Source: Chlorops oryzae
Taxonomy: Eukaryota; Arthropoda; Insecta; Diptera; Chloropidae
NCBI GenBank assembly: GCA_020466095.1
Contig: CM035807.1
Coordinates: 83,910,241-83,974,240, forward strand
Direction: 5' to 3'
DNA: 64,000 bases
In this document: positions 50,199-62,300 of the stretch, in pieces
How positions within the stretch are numbered: the stretch's first letter is position 1
How the letters are laid out: every line of letters starts with the position of its first letter
Position numbers and translations under genes: made by a program
Notes under the pieces: model-generated
Seen by the model: the letters and a program-made list of their open reading frames with translations, nothing else
The model's database searches: none
What the model was told of the DNA's origin: nothing

Positions 50199-52233
50199 CG
50201 GTTTAGGCTGCTTACACAATTATGCTGTTTCTTCAAGCGTTTGCCATTTGTTGGGAGTGCACGAGCTAGATACCACTGCCAAAACTGATGGCGCTCCGCG
50301 TACACAAACGTATGCTTAGATATTCGTAGTACACATGTTTATCGCAAGGGTAAGGAAACAAAACGCTGCTCCCAAAACCCTCCGGCAATACCCTTCGACC
50401 GACAGCATGTACTCGTATATTGGAATTTCAATCCAGCCAGGCCTAGAAGGTTTTGTGTTTAGTTGGACTGCCAACTATTTCCTAAGTTTGATGTCTGCCA
50501 AAATGAGCAATTTCGTTTTTGCCATAAATGGACAACGAGCAGTGAAAGAGCTCGACTACATTGGCTGCATACCGCCATACACACTCATGCATGTATGTAT
50601 ATAGAATGTTGTGCATTTCCTTTCGTCTACACGTCGATGTTTTGTTAGTACTTAACATGTTGGCTGAACTGGAATTGTGCCACAATGCGGCACGTGTAAT
50701 TCAGCTCACCTAGTTTTTTTCTTCCTTTTTTTATAGGGTTAAAAGCATGTTTTGCGGTTAAATGAAATATCCAAGAGGGGAAGTTGATCAAACTTTCCAG
50801 TGCAAGCTTGTCTTCAACTTGAAACTGAAAGTTTTTCAACTAAACCTAAAGCTAGGCACACACGGCGAACATGCTCGCCGGTTTTGTTCGACTCGTTGAA
50901 ATTTTTCACTTTTGTAGGCTAGTTAGCGAGCCGCTCGTTGTTTTTGAAATCTTTTTCCCCTTTTTAGCGAGCGGCTCGCGCCTTCGTTCGTCGTGTGCGT
51001 GGGGGGCATAGCGTGCGAACATACAAACAAAAAACATTTTGTTTTGGACGTGAAAACCACGATTTAGTGAATGGTTTCCCGGGATAATGAACAGAGCGGC
51101 ACAATGAGGGGCAGATATTTCAGATAGATATATGAAAATATTACTCCATTAGTGCCATCTTAGGGGCGACACAAATATTTTAAGCCAAGAGTAGGAAAAA
51201 AACTGGATAGGGCTCTGTACACGTGAACGAAAAAAACTATCTTTGGAAAACTGAATGAAATTTTCATTAAAAATAACATTTTGGGTTTTAAAGCTGAGCT
51301 TGAACTTTGGCAGAAAAAAGTGAAGCATTCGCCGTCTGTGGGCAAAGATAAACGACCATTTAAAAAATCTATCCCGACATGTCCTCCGTGTATGCCTAGC
51401 TTAAGACGTCGAAAGACGTTTTTTTTAAAGGCAATCATAATAATAAAATTTTCCGTAGATCACTGAATAGCGTCCATGCCTGCACCACACACACTTCTTT
51501 CACGGCGAAATAATACACAATTAAAACCTTAAGTGCAGGTCGCATCCAGGAAACTTCGTTTGTTTTAGTTTAAAGTTTGCAATTCCATGTATCCCGCGAC
51601 CGCAAGGGCGGATTAAGACCATTTCCCGCCCTAGGTAGTTGTGATTTTGCCGCCTCATTGACGGTCAGAATTTGCCGCCCCTACCTGAACATTTTCCGAT
51701 CTAGGCATCTGCTATGTTGCCTATTTATATATTATTTCGGTATAATATTTCGGTATTATAAAAAAAGTATTTTCGTCTCGAAAAAATAATGTGGAAATAA
51801 TTTTTTTATGCTTTTCGTAAGTATTTTCAGTTGCCATACTTATTTCGATTCTGTTGAAAGAGGAACTGGCAGGTAAAATCTGTAATTTCGTTTTAAAAAA
51901 AACTAATCTTATTGAAGGAAAGTACATATTGTATTGGTATGATATATGTATGTACATAAGTACAAAGAAAGGTCTAAATTTGATTTCCATCTACATATAT
52001 TTCGAAAGAATTGAGGCTGTGCAAGATCAGCTCAAGCCGATTGAAATTGGGGAAAAGTGTCACAATTTAAAAGGGTATTTTCCTAATCTCAATCATTGGC
52101 TTCGTATGGCGATTTTAATTATTCAATCCTAGCTTGAAACTGTGTCTTGAGAGTTCAAGGAGAATTACAGGAAATTCAAAGTTATTGAAAACATAAAACT
52201 GTATAGGCACCTGCAAGCAAAAACATTTATGTA
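50199..52233 (+). repeat. 2-kb direct duplication, copy 2
   Basis: Near-identical to 47056-49094, separated from it by 1104 bp. The ends are not TG...CA and no primer-binding site or gag-pol lies between, so this is not an LTR pair. It could be a recent segmental duplication or an assembly artefact of two haplotypes. Confidence 0.95.
50849..51402. mobile_element. 550-bp MITE within duplication copy 2
   Basis: The same ends and hairpin as the 47708-48257 copy, carried along in the duplication, with a slightly longer G-rich run near 50996-51008. Confidence 0.7.
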
Positions 52234-52377
52234 TAAATTTTACCTCCCAGCTATAAGAACAAACAAAGAGTTCTTCCGAATTGAGTCGAACTTGAACTCT
52301 CGCTATGATCGCAAATGTGTTCGAACTTCGAAGCATTTTATAGAGTCTTGCCTGACTTGAGCCAAGCTCAAACCGAT

Positions 52378-52572
52378 TCAGTCTCCTTTTGTGCGCGCGG
52401 CTGTTCGGTCGGGTTTCGAAAGTGTCGGACCGCGGAGTTCAATGTGTGTGTTTAAGAAAATGTGCTTTTCGCTCTCTGAGTCTGCGGTCGTGAAGTATTA
52501 GATTCTAATAATTAGAAAGAAGTCGTTTTCTTTTTCCGTTGCGAGAGACATCCCTAGCAACATGTTCATTAA
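52378..52572 (+). promoter_or_regulatory. Candidate Inr/DPE promoter and first exon
   Basis: TCAGTC (A+1 at 52380) matches the fly initiator TCAKTY exactly. GGTCG at 52407-52411 is a perfect downstream promoter element (RGWYV) at the required +28 to +32. There is no TATA box. The 193-nt leader is relatively G+C-rich at its start and holds a 20-codon upstream ORF (52442-52501). It ends ATG TTC ATT AA followed by a perfect donor GTGAGT (52573-52578), with CAAC before the ATG. Inr+DPE promoters drive developmental genes and also jockey- and I-like non-LTR retrotransposons in flies, so a host first exon and a retroelement leader are both possible. The exon starts 145 bases right of the end of the 2-kb duplication. 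Confidence 0.4.
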
Positions 52573-52986
52573 GTGAGTGTTTTATTTATTACTTTTTCTT
52601 CTATTAATTCATTGCACTTGAGCGTGTTTTCTTTCTCTGAATTGATTGCGTTTCGAAGTGGTTTGATCCACGTTTATTTGTATCGCTCTTTTTCTATAAA
52701 GGTATATATGTACATACATTTGTTAACATTAAAATGTAGTAACTGCAAATCTCAATGAGTAAAAACGAGTCGCTGTAGCGGTGTAAATAAAAATATTGCG
52801 TTTCTGGAAAGCTCTCTTTGCGTTTGCAAAAAGTAGGTAGAAGCATTCGGCATTGTAAAAAATATTTTAATACAAAAAAATATATGTTCGTTTAAAAAAA
52901 CAATTTTTCAAAGTACATTTTTTTTAAAAGTTGTTCGTAAATATTTTCTGTTGCCCTAAATATGACAATGAACGACAAATTTAAGC

Positions 52987-53378
52987 TTTAAAGCTGCGCA
53001 TTAACTATACAATCTATCGTACGTTTTGCCCTGATTGTACTGCAAATCGTTCCGTTAGTGGACTTGTAGTATAAGTGGTCTAGCTGTTGGACGGCTTGTT
53101 TGCCGAAGTTTAAAATGATTTGATTTTTTCGCTTAAAGTACGACAGATTACTACGTTAGTGGCGGAGTTTGACACATTTTTTTACTTTTTCTTATTTCTT
53201 GACCTGGCAGCATCACGCGAATGAAAAAATTTTTTTTAAAATGACTAAGAAAACTCCGGCATATAAAATTGATTTTTTATGCAAAACGTGGAGGCGCTGT
53301 TTGAAAGTTAGAGGCATGCAATCTGCAGTACAATCGCAATCGTACGATAGATTGTATAGTTAATGGGCAGCATAAAGT
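52987..53378. mobile_element. MITE with ends around ATTAACTATACAATCTATCG
   Basis: ATTAACTATACAATCTATCG and four further bases (53000-53023) are exactly complementary to 53341-53364. Weaker pairing (CTTTA, GCTGC) extends outward to about 52987 and 53378. Inside, TACAATCG and CTGCAGTAC motifs recur. Non-coding. Confidence 0.75.
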
Positions 53379-53457
53379 ATGCAATGTATTTTTGTCATAA
53401 GCAGTTCAATAGTTCACATACGGGGGCTGTCAACAAAATTCATTGTAACTTTTCGTG

Positions 53458-53695
53458 TTTTTATACCCGACACACTTTGTGTCGAGGGTGTATTTCGTTT
53501 GTGAAGCTGTGTGCAACATTCAGCAGCAGACGAGATGGACCGTACAAAATGTATATAGAAATGATCAGCGTCATCAGTAGATTCGATTAAGGCATGTTTG
53601 TCTGTCTGTATACAGTTTTCTAATCGAAGGTGTTATCTTCACGAATTTTTTTATGAGTGTTCAAGGGAACATGAGTAGGAAAAAGTTTAAGAATG
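53458..53695 (+). repeat. TATACCC repeat, 5' fragment next to the RT remnant
   Basis: TTTTTATACCCGACACACTT, then GATCAGCGTCATCAG, then GTCTGTCTGTATACAG match the 5' half of the 9469 copy. It ends where the reverse transcriptase remnant begins. Confidence 0.7.
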
Positions 53696-53699
53696 GACT

Positions 53700-55355
53700 G
53701 GCAAGTTTATAAAGTAAGCGACTTCTCGGTACCGATTCAAAATCCTTTTTAAAGCCTTCAAAGAATATGTCCTATAGTTTCTTATTGTTAATGAGAAAAG
53801 ATTTGTCCATGCTAGTTAAAATAAAAATACATATTGTCAACTGTTGAGTACTATATACATATTTCGAAAATCGACTTAGGATAAGCTTATGAGATCATGC
53901 TTGTTGACGCACTGTTTTATACGCTCGCGAAGTATGCCTGTAAAAACTTTTCCAATTGTGTTGAGAAACGATATGCCTTGTTAGTTAGCAACGCTTTTTG
54001 GTTCTCCCTACATATGGGGCAAAACACGTCAAGTGTACCACCGGCAAAATGTTTTCTCCCCGATTTGGATGAAACTTGGTACAGTTGTTAAGATGTAAGA
54101 GCACGTTAAATGTGCAAAAAAAGAGTAAACTTTAATCACAGGTTGCCGAGATACAGGGTGTCAAAGTTTAGATTTTTGCTTCGAAGAACATATTTCATTG
54201 AATTACAATGGGGCTAAAATCGCCTCGCTTCAAAATTTTTTCGAATGTTTCTTTAAAAAAATTTTCTGAACTTTTCGAAAACAATACTTAAAAAATTTTT
54301 CGATAACGGTAAATGAGGAAAATTTGGCATTTTAGTTTTATTTCTTGATTTTCTAGGAGAGACGTCATTATTTTATTTTTATTTTTTAATTTTGAAATAA
54401 AGCTTAGTTCTTCCCCTTTAAAATGATGCATAAATCAGAATGGGCGGACCATCATTAGTGGTCCAAATACAGCTTTGAAGACGCTTACCTAGCATATTTC
54501 CCTCAATAACCACTGAGCGAGCGAACAATGCCTATACTCGTATGTGCACATATCAAAACAGCACGCAACGATTGCGCTTGACAATGCGCTCGCTGAGTGG
54601 ATATTGAGGGAAATATGCTAGGTAAGCGTCTTCAAAGCTGTATTTGGACCACTAATGATGGTCCGCCCATTCTGATTTATGCATCATTTTAAAGGGGAAG
54701 AACTAAGCTTTATTTCAAAATTAAAAAATAAAAATAAAATAATGACGTCTCTCCTAGAAAATCAAGAAATAAAACTAAAATGCCAAATTTTCCTCATTTA
54801 CCGTTATCGAAAAATTTTTTAAGTATTGTTTTCGAAAAGTTCAGAAAATTTTTTTTAAGAAACATTCGAGAAATTTTTGAAGCGAGGCGATTTTAGCCCC
54901 ATTGTAATTCAATGAAATATGTTCTTCGAAGCAAAAATCTAAACTTTGACACCCTGTATCTCGGCAACCTGTGATTAAAGTTTACTCTTTTTTTGCACAT
55001 TTAACGTACTCTTACATCTTAACAACTGTACCAAGTTTCATCCAAATCGGGGAGAAAAAATTTTGCCGGTGGTACACTTGACGTGTTTTGCCCCATATAT
55101 GTATATCGAAAATATGATTGCTTCTCTAAAGTCGTCTGGAACTTCGTTTCTTCGAAAAATTTTAATGAAGGTCGCTTTCATGTTCTCCACGACCTGGGTC
55201 GACATATGTTTTAAAAACTCTTCAGGTATTCTATCCACTCGAACCGCTTGGTTTTCCTTGACTCTTCGAAGGATTTTGGTGACTTCATCTGTGGTTATCT
55301 CCACAGCGAGTTCACCCACGTCTCTATGTGATCAATTTTTTAGAAGCCGTTGACG
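53700..55355 (-). pseudogene. Non-LTR retrotransposon reverse transcriptase remnant, split by an inserted palindrome
   Basis: On the minus strand 55319-55108 translates into the N-terminal part of a LINE-type reverse transcriptase: a region like VKENQAVRVDRIPEEFLK, then EVPDDFREAII and FSIY. After the inserted palindrome (55098-54012) the same protein resumes at 54003: GEPKSVAN, a stop, then QGISFLNTIGKVFTGIL (the RT 'GISLLNT..K' block). Near 53760-53700 follows FEGFKKDFESV, matching the catalytic motif A region (DFKKAFDSV-like, with the first Asp changed to Gly). Stops and a deletion between the blocks show it is dead. The element would be RTE-, jockey- or CR1-like; the clade cannot be set from this. 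Its 3' side abuts a TATACCC repeat at about 53695. Confidence 0.8.
54012..55098. mobile_element. 1087-bp near-perfect palindrome (foldback element) inside the RT remnant
   Basis: Two arms of 512 bp each (54012-54523 and 54587-55098) are inverted copies with only a few mismatches, around a 63-bp loop (54524-54586). The ends read ATATGGGGC and GCCCCATAT. The reverse transcriptase frame stops at one end and restarts at the other, so the boundary is confirmed by the broken host gene. No ORF of note lies inside. The target duplication is not clear (perhaps TA or TAT). The very high arm identity implies a recent arrival or arm homogenisation. Confidence 0.85.
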
Positions 55356-57889
55356 GAAAAATTTTGAAAAATTTTCTGTAAAAATATTTTTTTATTTGAT
55401 GGTCATAGGTGGAGGGTCTTAGAGGGGTTTAATTTAAGGTATCATTTGTTTATATCAGATGATGCACTGCCGAGTTGTGCTCGAAGAAGCTACAATAATA
55501 TCAAACAAAATTTTTGTCGTGTTTAGAAGGCCAAAGACAATAAGAAGAAAACTTTTTCAGAAGAAATAAAACATAAACGCATAACCTTGCTTAGTTATCC
55601 ATAAGCGCTTCACAATCGAAGTCATCACGCTTTGATATTTTGAGACTTCGAAAAATTGTTCAGGTACTTGCATTCTTTTTTAGTATATAAAATAATCTTC
55701 TTTGAATCGTAAGTTTTCGATGTTCATTGGATAAATCAGCAACAATTTATCTACTTCATTTCGCCATCAAATCTACCTGTACAATTTTCATCAAACTTTT
55801 CACTGTTAGTTCATTCAAACGATGTAGTGCATTCTTAATCAAATTTATGTATTGGTAGTGGTTAAATTTGCCTACCACTATCAATATGTGTCCTCTTTTT
55901 TCTTTTAAATAATCCCTTGTTCTCGCCCATAAAAAGTTAAAAAGAAAATGAAATATTTGGGGTTAAAATGGATGTGCTCCGGCGCAGGTAAATCAAAAGG
56001 CAAAATTTCATAATGTTTACTTTTAAGCCTAGATTCTTTTGCCATTGGGATGAACGGTAGGCAAAAGGTTTGGTATTTGATAGGCTGCTGTTTCTTTTTT
56101 TTTTTTTAAATGACTTCTACCCTTAATATTTGGAAGCCTCACAAGCAAGTAAAACCTCCTTGACATTTTAAATTGGTTCCGAGAAACACATATAAGGACA
56201 TATGTATGTATGAACACTTTTTTAGGATGTTTAAAAATATCCTTAAGCACGTTTCAACTGGAATTAGGATGAGTAATACGTGCTTCTACGTTAAAAAAAA
56301 ATTTGTTTATTGAACAATTCGATTTTTCTGTTCACCTCAGCAAAGCTTTGCTTCGTGGTTTTCCCCATACTTAGCAGGAATTCCTTCCATACGAATAAGT
56401 CAGAAACAAGCAATCAAAGGCAAGGGTTGATTTTGGGCAGTTAAGTATATGACGCTTAAGGCATGGGGGAGGGGGGTTTATTCAGTGTCTCCTGTTAATT
56501 ACTGTAAAATTTAATGACATTTTTATTTTAATAGCATGCATTCAGATTGAAAGTTAAATTAATTTAAATATAACGAAAAGGCTTAAGTTCAAAGAATTTA
56601 AAATTTTTTCGAGCTTGTTAAACCTCTTAAAAACGAGTAAAAAATGTTGAACGAAACTTAAAACCGCAAGCCTTTCGAACCCCTTTGTGACAGTCTCGAT
56701 TGCTTTTTAACGAAAACAACTATCAATTCCAATGAAATGCCATTCAAACGTGTGTCGCTCAGCACGAATGAAGTGAATTCATTCGGTGCAACTTCCGTTT
56801 CCGCTTTTTGTTGATTTACACAATGTTGGACGTTGTACATGTTTGTATAACTATCTAGTCGCAGCAGTTGTTAAACGAATTGATACACACATGACGCACT
56901 CGAAGCGCCATCGGCTCAACTTGTTGTACTGTAATGAAGGTAAAGAAACACTTGAAAAAAGAAAAAAACGCAAATAAAAGTGCGATAGAATTCAGTTCCA
57001 AATATCATTCGGGCAACGATATTGCTACGTATTACTTATTGCCATTTAAGTTTGGCTTACGAACGATTTTTAAGTGGAATGGGTTTTTTGCTGATGCAGC
57101 ATCAAAAAGCAAATCAACGAAATGCAGTCGGCACACATATCACAGTAAAAGGCACACACATTCTGATCGCAAATAAACAAATCAAATGAATCAACACAAA
57201 CAATGCAGCACAAAACCGGCACGAATTTGTCTAGAGCTTCTATACAGCAAGCAGCGTGCAGCATGCAGCCAGCTTTTAGCTTTCAGCATCCACCACTCAA
57301 CACTCACAGCGCTGCAATACAAAAATATTTAGTAGAACTTCGAGCTCGTTTTTGCGGCTGTCTGGGTATGTGCGGTAATCAAACTCGCACAAACGGCAAA
57401 CGAGCGCTCGGGGACGGGGGAGATAAGTGCAAAACGGAAGTGCATTTCACTGAATTTTATGGGGAATGACTTTAGAAGCCATTTTATTGAAGTTGGTTTT
57501 GGACCATAATGTTGATGGTTTCTTTTATTTGAGGTCTATGCTTTTTGCGGTCATTTTGCTTTTCATGGCAATGACAATTTTCTTCCTATTCTTTTTCCTC
57601 TCAAACTTTCGCAGCAAAGCCAATCTTTGTGCAACAATTTCTTAAGGGTAAACGCAAAGATAAGATATTCCAAGTAGCTGTGTCGATTGTACAAATATGT
57701 ATGAAGGTAAAAAATTTTATGACCATCATCATATCAAAGGTGGGGTTTTCCTTATATTTCATCTAAGTGCAGATTATTGTTATGAGTTGGTCAGCTTGAA
57801 ATACTTCAATCGGACACCTAAATGTATGTACTTAAATATTTTAGAACCAATTCAGATAATTTAGCATTAATACATATTATATATTACTG
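55356..57889. other. Unassigned DNA between the RT remnant and the second SINE
   Basis: No gene signals that I can defend. An 88-codon frame at 57203-57469 in a less A+T-rich patch has no known domain, good start context or splice sites. Confidence 0.5.
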
Positions 57890-58150
57890 CCAGTGTAGAT
57901 GAATTAAGGCTAAAAGAACTTCCACTCACGGTGATCGGTCCACCTCTTAAGAATCCTGATCCGGGTATGGATTTTCCACTTTTGGGAACATTAAAAATTT
58001 CAATATTCCAATTGGTTGGTTTGTATGCCTGCCACCAAGGGTGACACGCGCAGACCTCGCATGGGCGCGTTGTGATACCACGAAAAATGGGAAACCAAAG
58101 AGTTGAACCCAGAGCCTCTCGCATCGTAAGTTGGCATCTCAACCAAATCC
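57890..58150 (-). mobile_element. Second tRNA-derived SINE, older
   Basis: On the minus strand the A box is TGGTTGAGATG (58145-58135) and the B box GGTTCAACTCT (58109-58099). Seventeen bases on comes CGTGGTATCACAA (58082-58070), identical to the block in the 25032 SINE. The target duplication is uncertain (TATTAAT on both sides). Limits are approximate. Confidence 0.6.
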
Positions 58151-58267
58151 GCTGACTATTAATAGCATGAGATGTTTATCATCAATTATCAATTGCTGGA
58201 ATAGGGGACTCTTTTTTGTATTCAAACGAGAGGATTCGGTAAAATTCGACCCAAACGAAGTTGAAAA

Positions 58268-58385
58268 CAAGTAAGAAAGCTAAAGTCGGTCAAGCCCGAC
58301 TTTGAAATACCCAACGTCCCGACATTATGAGCGCACTATGTTTTGCTTCTCTATTTGTGGGCGTGGCAGTGGGAGGGCCATAATT
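58268..58385 (-). repeat. 3' end of the 18012-type repeat, inverted
   Basis: CAAGTAAGAAAGCTAAAGTC through GGGCGTGGCAGTGGGAGGGC is the complement of 19030-19154. A small inverted-repeat element begins at 58390. Confidence 0.75.
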
Positions 58386-58389
58386 TTTG

Positions 58390-58512
58390 TTGAAACGCAT
58401 TATTCACTGTTTTCACGTTCCTTTCTTAAGTCTTTCCATGTCTCTCTTGGTCTGTATGCATGCAAAGACTCAAGACACGTTCGTGAAAACGAACGTGAAT
58501 AATGCGTTTCAA
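58390..58512. mobile_element. 123-bp MITE with 18-bp perfect inverted ends
   Basis: TTGAAACGCATTATTCAC at 58390-58407 and its exact complement at 58495-58512 flank a short spacer; further pairing continues inward around AACGTG/CACGTT. Non-coding. Confidence 0.7.
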
Positions 58513-58869
58513 AAAATATTTGTTTTGAATTAATTTAATGAATAGATACCACTAACCGATATTAATGGTTATAGTTTTAAAAAACTCGTCATAGATTGAG
58601 GTTTGCGGCATTTGACTCGAAAATTTATTTTTTTCTACTAGGGTCATTATTTGGCCAGTTAGGCGATGGAACCCAAAAATCAGTTTTAAAAAAAAGTAAT
58701 AATTATAACATATTATTAAAACATACCAAAAACGAATCCAATATTCTTCATATTAGGCTCGTTTAAAAGGTAATTTTGTAAATTTTTCGAATATGCATAC
58801 TGAACATGCTCGTTCTTGTTCCTACGGCATCTATATTATAGATTGAAGTTCGTGAGGCATTTTTCTTTA

Positions 58870-59345
58870 ATTTAAGCCTATTTTTGTATTGGGACCCCCC
58901 TAAGGAGGGGAGATAGAGGGTAGATATGTTTGAAGAAAATATTTGGGGTAAAAAAATAATGGGGGTCGGTCATATATATCATCCCCCTAGGAGGGGTTTG
59001 ACTGTAGTGACAGCGATTTTGTATGAAATTGTGATAAAATTAAGGTAATTTTGTATGGGTGACCCCCTAACGAGGGGTGATAGGGGGTCAGTAGGAAAAA
59101 ATGTTAGGAAGACAAAGTTAATGGGGGTCGGTCAAACATTTAACTCCTCTAGGGGCACTCTGGGGCTAGTTAGCACAGTGGGGGGAAAATTCATAAAAAA
59201 AATTACTTTTGTATGGGAGCCCCCTTAAGGAGTGGAGATAGGGGGAAGGTATGTTTGGATAAATTGTTGGGAATAAAAAAATAATGGTAGTTGGTCTTAC
59301 ATTTGACCCCTCTAGGAGCGACTCTGCTTACAGTAACATAAAAAA
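58870..59345 (+). repeat. Three-copy tandem repeat of about 160 bp
   Basis: TTTTGTAT(G/T)GG followed by a CCCCCTAAGGAGGGG-like palindrome, AGATAGGGGG and, 100 bases on, GGGGGTCGGTCA and CCCCTCTAGGAG recurs starting near 58882, 59049 and 59207. The units are diverged. G-run and C-run pairs alternate in an otherwise A+T-rich area. Confidence 0.8.
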
Positions 59346-62300
59346 TTTGGAAAAAATCCAAAATTAAATTTTTCAAATGACTTGATGCGTGACATTTTTT
59401 TTTTATCAAATAACCCTAAAATTAGTGTTTTATGGCATCTTTAATAAAAGTTCATCGTACTATAATACAGGAAATTTTTTTGGAGAAAAAAACACTAAAT
59501 GTCATCACCCTAGTAGGCATATTCATTTGACTAAAATGAATCTATATACACATCTAGGTATATGATTTCAGTATGTTCTACAATTCAGACTTAAGCCTGC
59601 GGAATTTGCATTGCAGACTTACTTCACATAACTTTATTTGTAGAGATTCAAAATTGCTTTTATTTTAGATGGCGTAAAGGTCTCTTATCTCATAATACAC
59701 AAACAGTTTGCGTGTGTGGTTGAGCCTGTAAACAAACCGATTTGGCACGTCCAATGCAATATAAGCTCCCCCAATAAGGACTGGCGACTCTATTATCCCC
59801 ATCGATCCAAAATATTTTCTAACAATAATTATAATTGAAGAAAATTTCTCAATCTCTTATACCGATTTGAGTAATTCCTCCACGGTTAACCGCTAATTCA
59901 GGGGCAACATTAAACGTCTCACCCTTAGGCTGAGTGAACATTATCAATTATAAGCCAATACAAGCTTGGCTCGAAAGAATCGGATTTTTTTGTTTTTTCA
60001 TTGAATGAACAGAGTCCTTATTAATTTCAAAGTACTCGTAGTCTTAAAACCTCGTCCTAATTTGCTACGAAAACAAAACAACCACATTAAGTATTTTGCC
60101 CCCCTCAATTTAAAGTTTATTATTGCATAAACTGTTGTAAAAAAATTTCATTCATTCAGTGATGGGATTTTGTAACATGCCAAAAATTCAGGTTTTTACT
60201 TAATGCGTATGTTCCAACTGTTTACCTTCACTTATAAAAATGGAAAATCGAATGATTTTGAAGTTTCAATTCCATAAAGCAATGTAATATGAACTACATT
60301 TAGGTTTTTCTGTGGGTTTTTGTTTGGCTATGAACCATTTCGGAGCGAGCTTCTGGTATCTTCTTTGCAATGTGCGTATTCTCCTAGAATGCAGGAAGGA
60401 AATGATTTTCTAAAACTAGTAAAATTTTTCATATATTCATTGGGTAGGAGCAAGAGACATGAAACAGCACTTAAATTACCAACACCAACTTTAGAATATT
60501 TTCGTGTTGCAAAAAGTTCTTTGGTGCATTGGCTATCTCTTGAGGGGGACGGCTAGACGGGCTAGCTGGCTCGAAGCACTTCAGATATAACACTAAACGG
60601 AAATATTCCTGCAGAGAAGATTTAAACGGCAAAGGCTCAATTGAAAAGTTTAAACTTAAATTGCTCGACACAGAGCACCATACCCTCCGCGCACACACAC
60701 TTTTCGTAATCAAGTTTGGAATTTGCAATTATAAATTTTCAAAGTTTTCAGCAAACCATCGCCGCTTTGCCGCCTGCTGGCCGAACGGAATAGCAGTTGG
60801 ATACTTCCGTAGAAGATGTAACGGACATCGAATATCCAAGGCATCCATTTAATGACGACGCAAGTAAAGTGTTAAACGAAAATTCATTTAGCCATGCTGA
60901 GGACACTCGTCAGACAATAGACTCTCATATTCGCATTTGTACTTATTTGTATAGATTACTCAGAAGCCCAAAGATAAGCAATTGTACTACACGCAAGGAT
61001 GTAGCTGTAGACATGATATAGACATGCTGCAGACACCTAATCTATTGCTTTCGAAACTGCTGCGAAAGATATAATGGAAATGAATGAACTTTGCTCGACA
61101 GGCTATTTTCAAAAGTTTTAGATTTGCTCTTTTTTTCGCTGGAAGACGGAAAGCATTGAAAGCATTTATTTAACAAAGGAAAAGAATTCAAGTTGAACAA
61201 GCTCCAAGAACAAAAAATGAATTAAATAAATACATATGTATGTACATACACATGTATTGCGAGCAATTAAGCATGATTGTTCAATAAATTACGTGTCTAT
61301 CAAGCGTTCCGACAGGCGAATTAAAAATTTCCCTTTTATTTTGCCTTGTTTTTGCTACAATATAACAGATTAAAAGTCCATTCAAGACATCGCATTACAA
61401 ATATCCAATAATTTAAGCATTCAAAGAACTTTCTATGTACTTTTTGGGTCGTTTTTTCATTTCTCTGTGAAGCGTCCAGTAGCGAATTCGCACACGTTTC
61501 AACACGATAGCAGACATTTAAAGATAACAGGAATGACCAGCTGTCTTCAACAACTTTTTCCCCAATAGTCCGCAGTAATCAACGTAAATATCATGTCATT
61601 TGAATTAGACTTAAATTACATAAACTTACCGAAGTATTATATGTCGTAGATAGCAAAATACTTCTATGGATACATCTCGTAATTCGTACCTGAACCTGAA
61701 CTTCAAAAACAATTGATATATGAGGCTCAATTTTTATGAGTTCGAAATGAGTAAAAATTCAGCCCGATTCTCAATATTTCCGGGGAGTTTTTCCGTCCGG
61801 AATTGAAAAAAATCTGCCACTCTAATCTCTAATCGAATCTCGAACTGTTTTAAACAAAGGTTATCACATTTTTTCCTTTATTGACGCTTGGAATAGTTCC
61901 TTTTTCCGCGGAGAAAAATTTCTGGGGGAAAACTTCCTAGATATATTCATTCAGAATAGGGCTGTTTAAGAAAAATCAAAATCAATTTGATTTTAAACAA
62001 CAACAAACAAAGAAAAAACTATTTTGATGTCCAAAATTCTGACGTTTACACCTGCTGAAGATTGTTTTGAAAGGGATTTTGATAAAATCGTCAAAAATGT
62101 TCTACATAAATACGGCATTATGAACGAAAAAGTCCTTGATTTTCGATTTGGCAAACACGGTGTCGAGTGAACACGGGTCAGAACATGAATAGAAAGCGAT
62201 CGTTTCGAAGCTCAAATGCCACACAGCGGAGAAAATTGAAAATTTAAAAGGAAAAAAGATTGAAATTATAAATAGGTAAAAATCGCAAAATGTGTGTGTA

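Noticed and set aside
47056..52233. LTR retrotransposon with 2-kb LTRs
   Set aside because: Ends are not TG/CA, no gag-pol, primer-binding site or polypurine tract in the 1.1-kb spacer.
55038..55353. Plus-strand 96-codon frame
   Set aside because: Shadow of the minus-strand reverse transcriptase remnant.
60797..61021. 74-codon protein-like frame near the bZIP gene
   Set aside because: No ATG; opens directly after a stop, and the only acceptor candidate lacks a pyrimidine tract.
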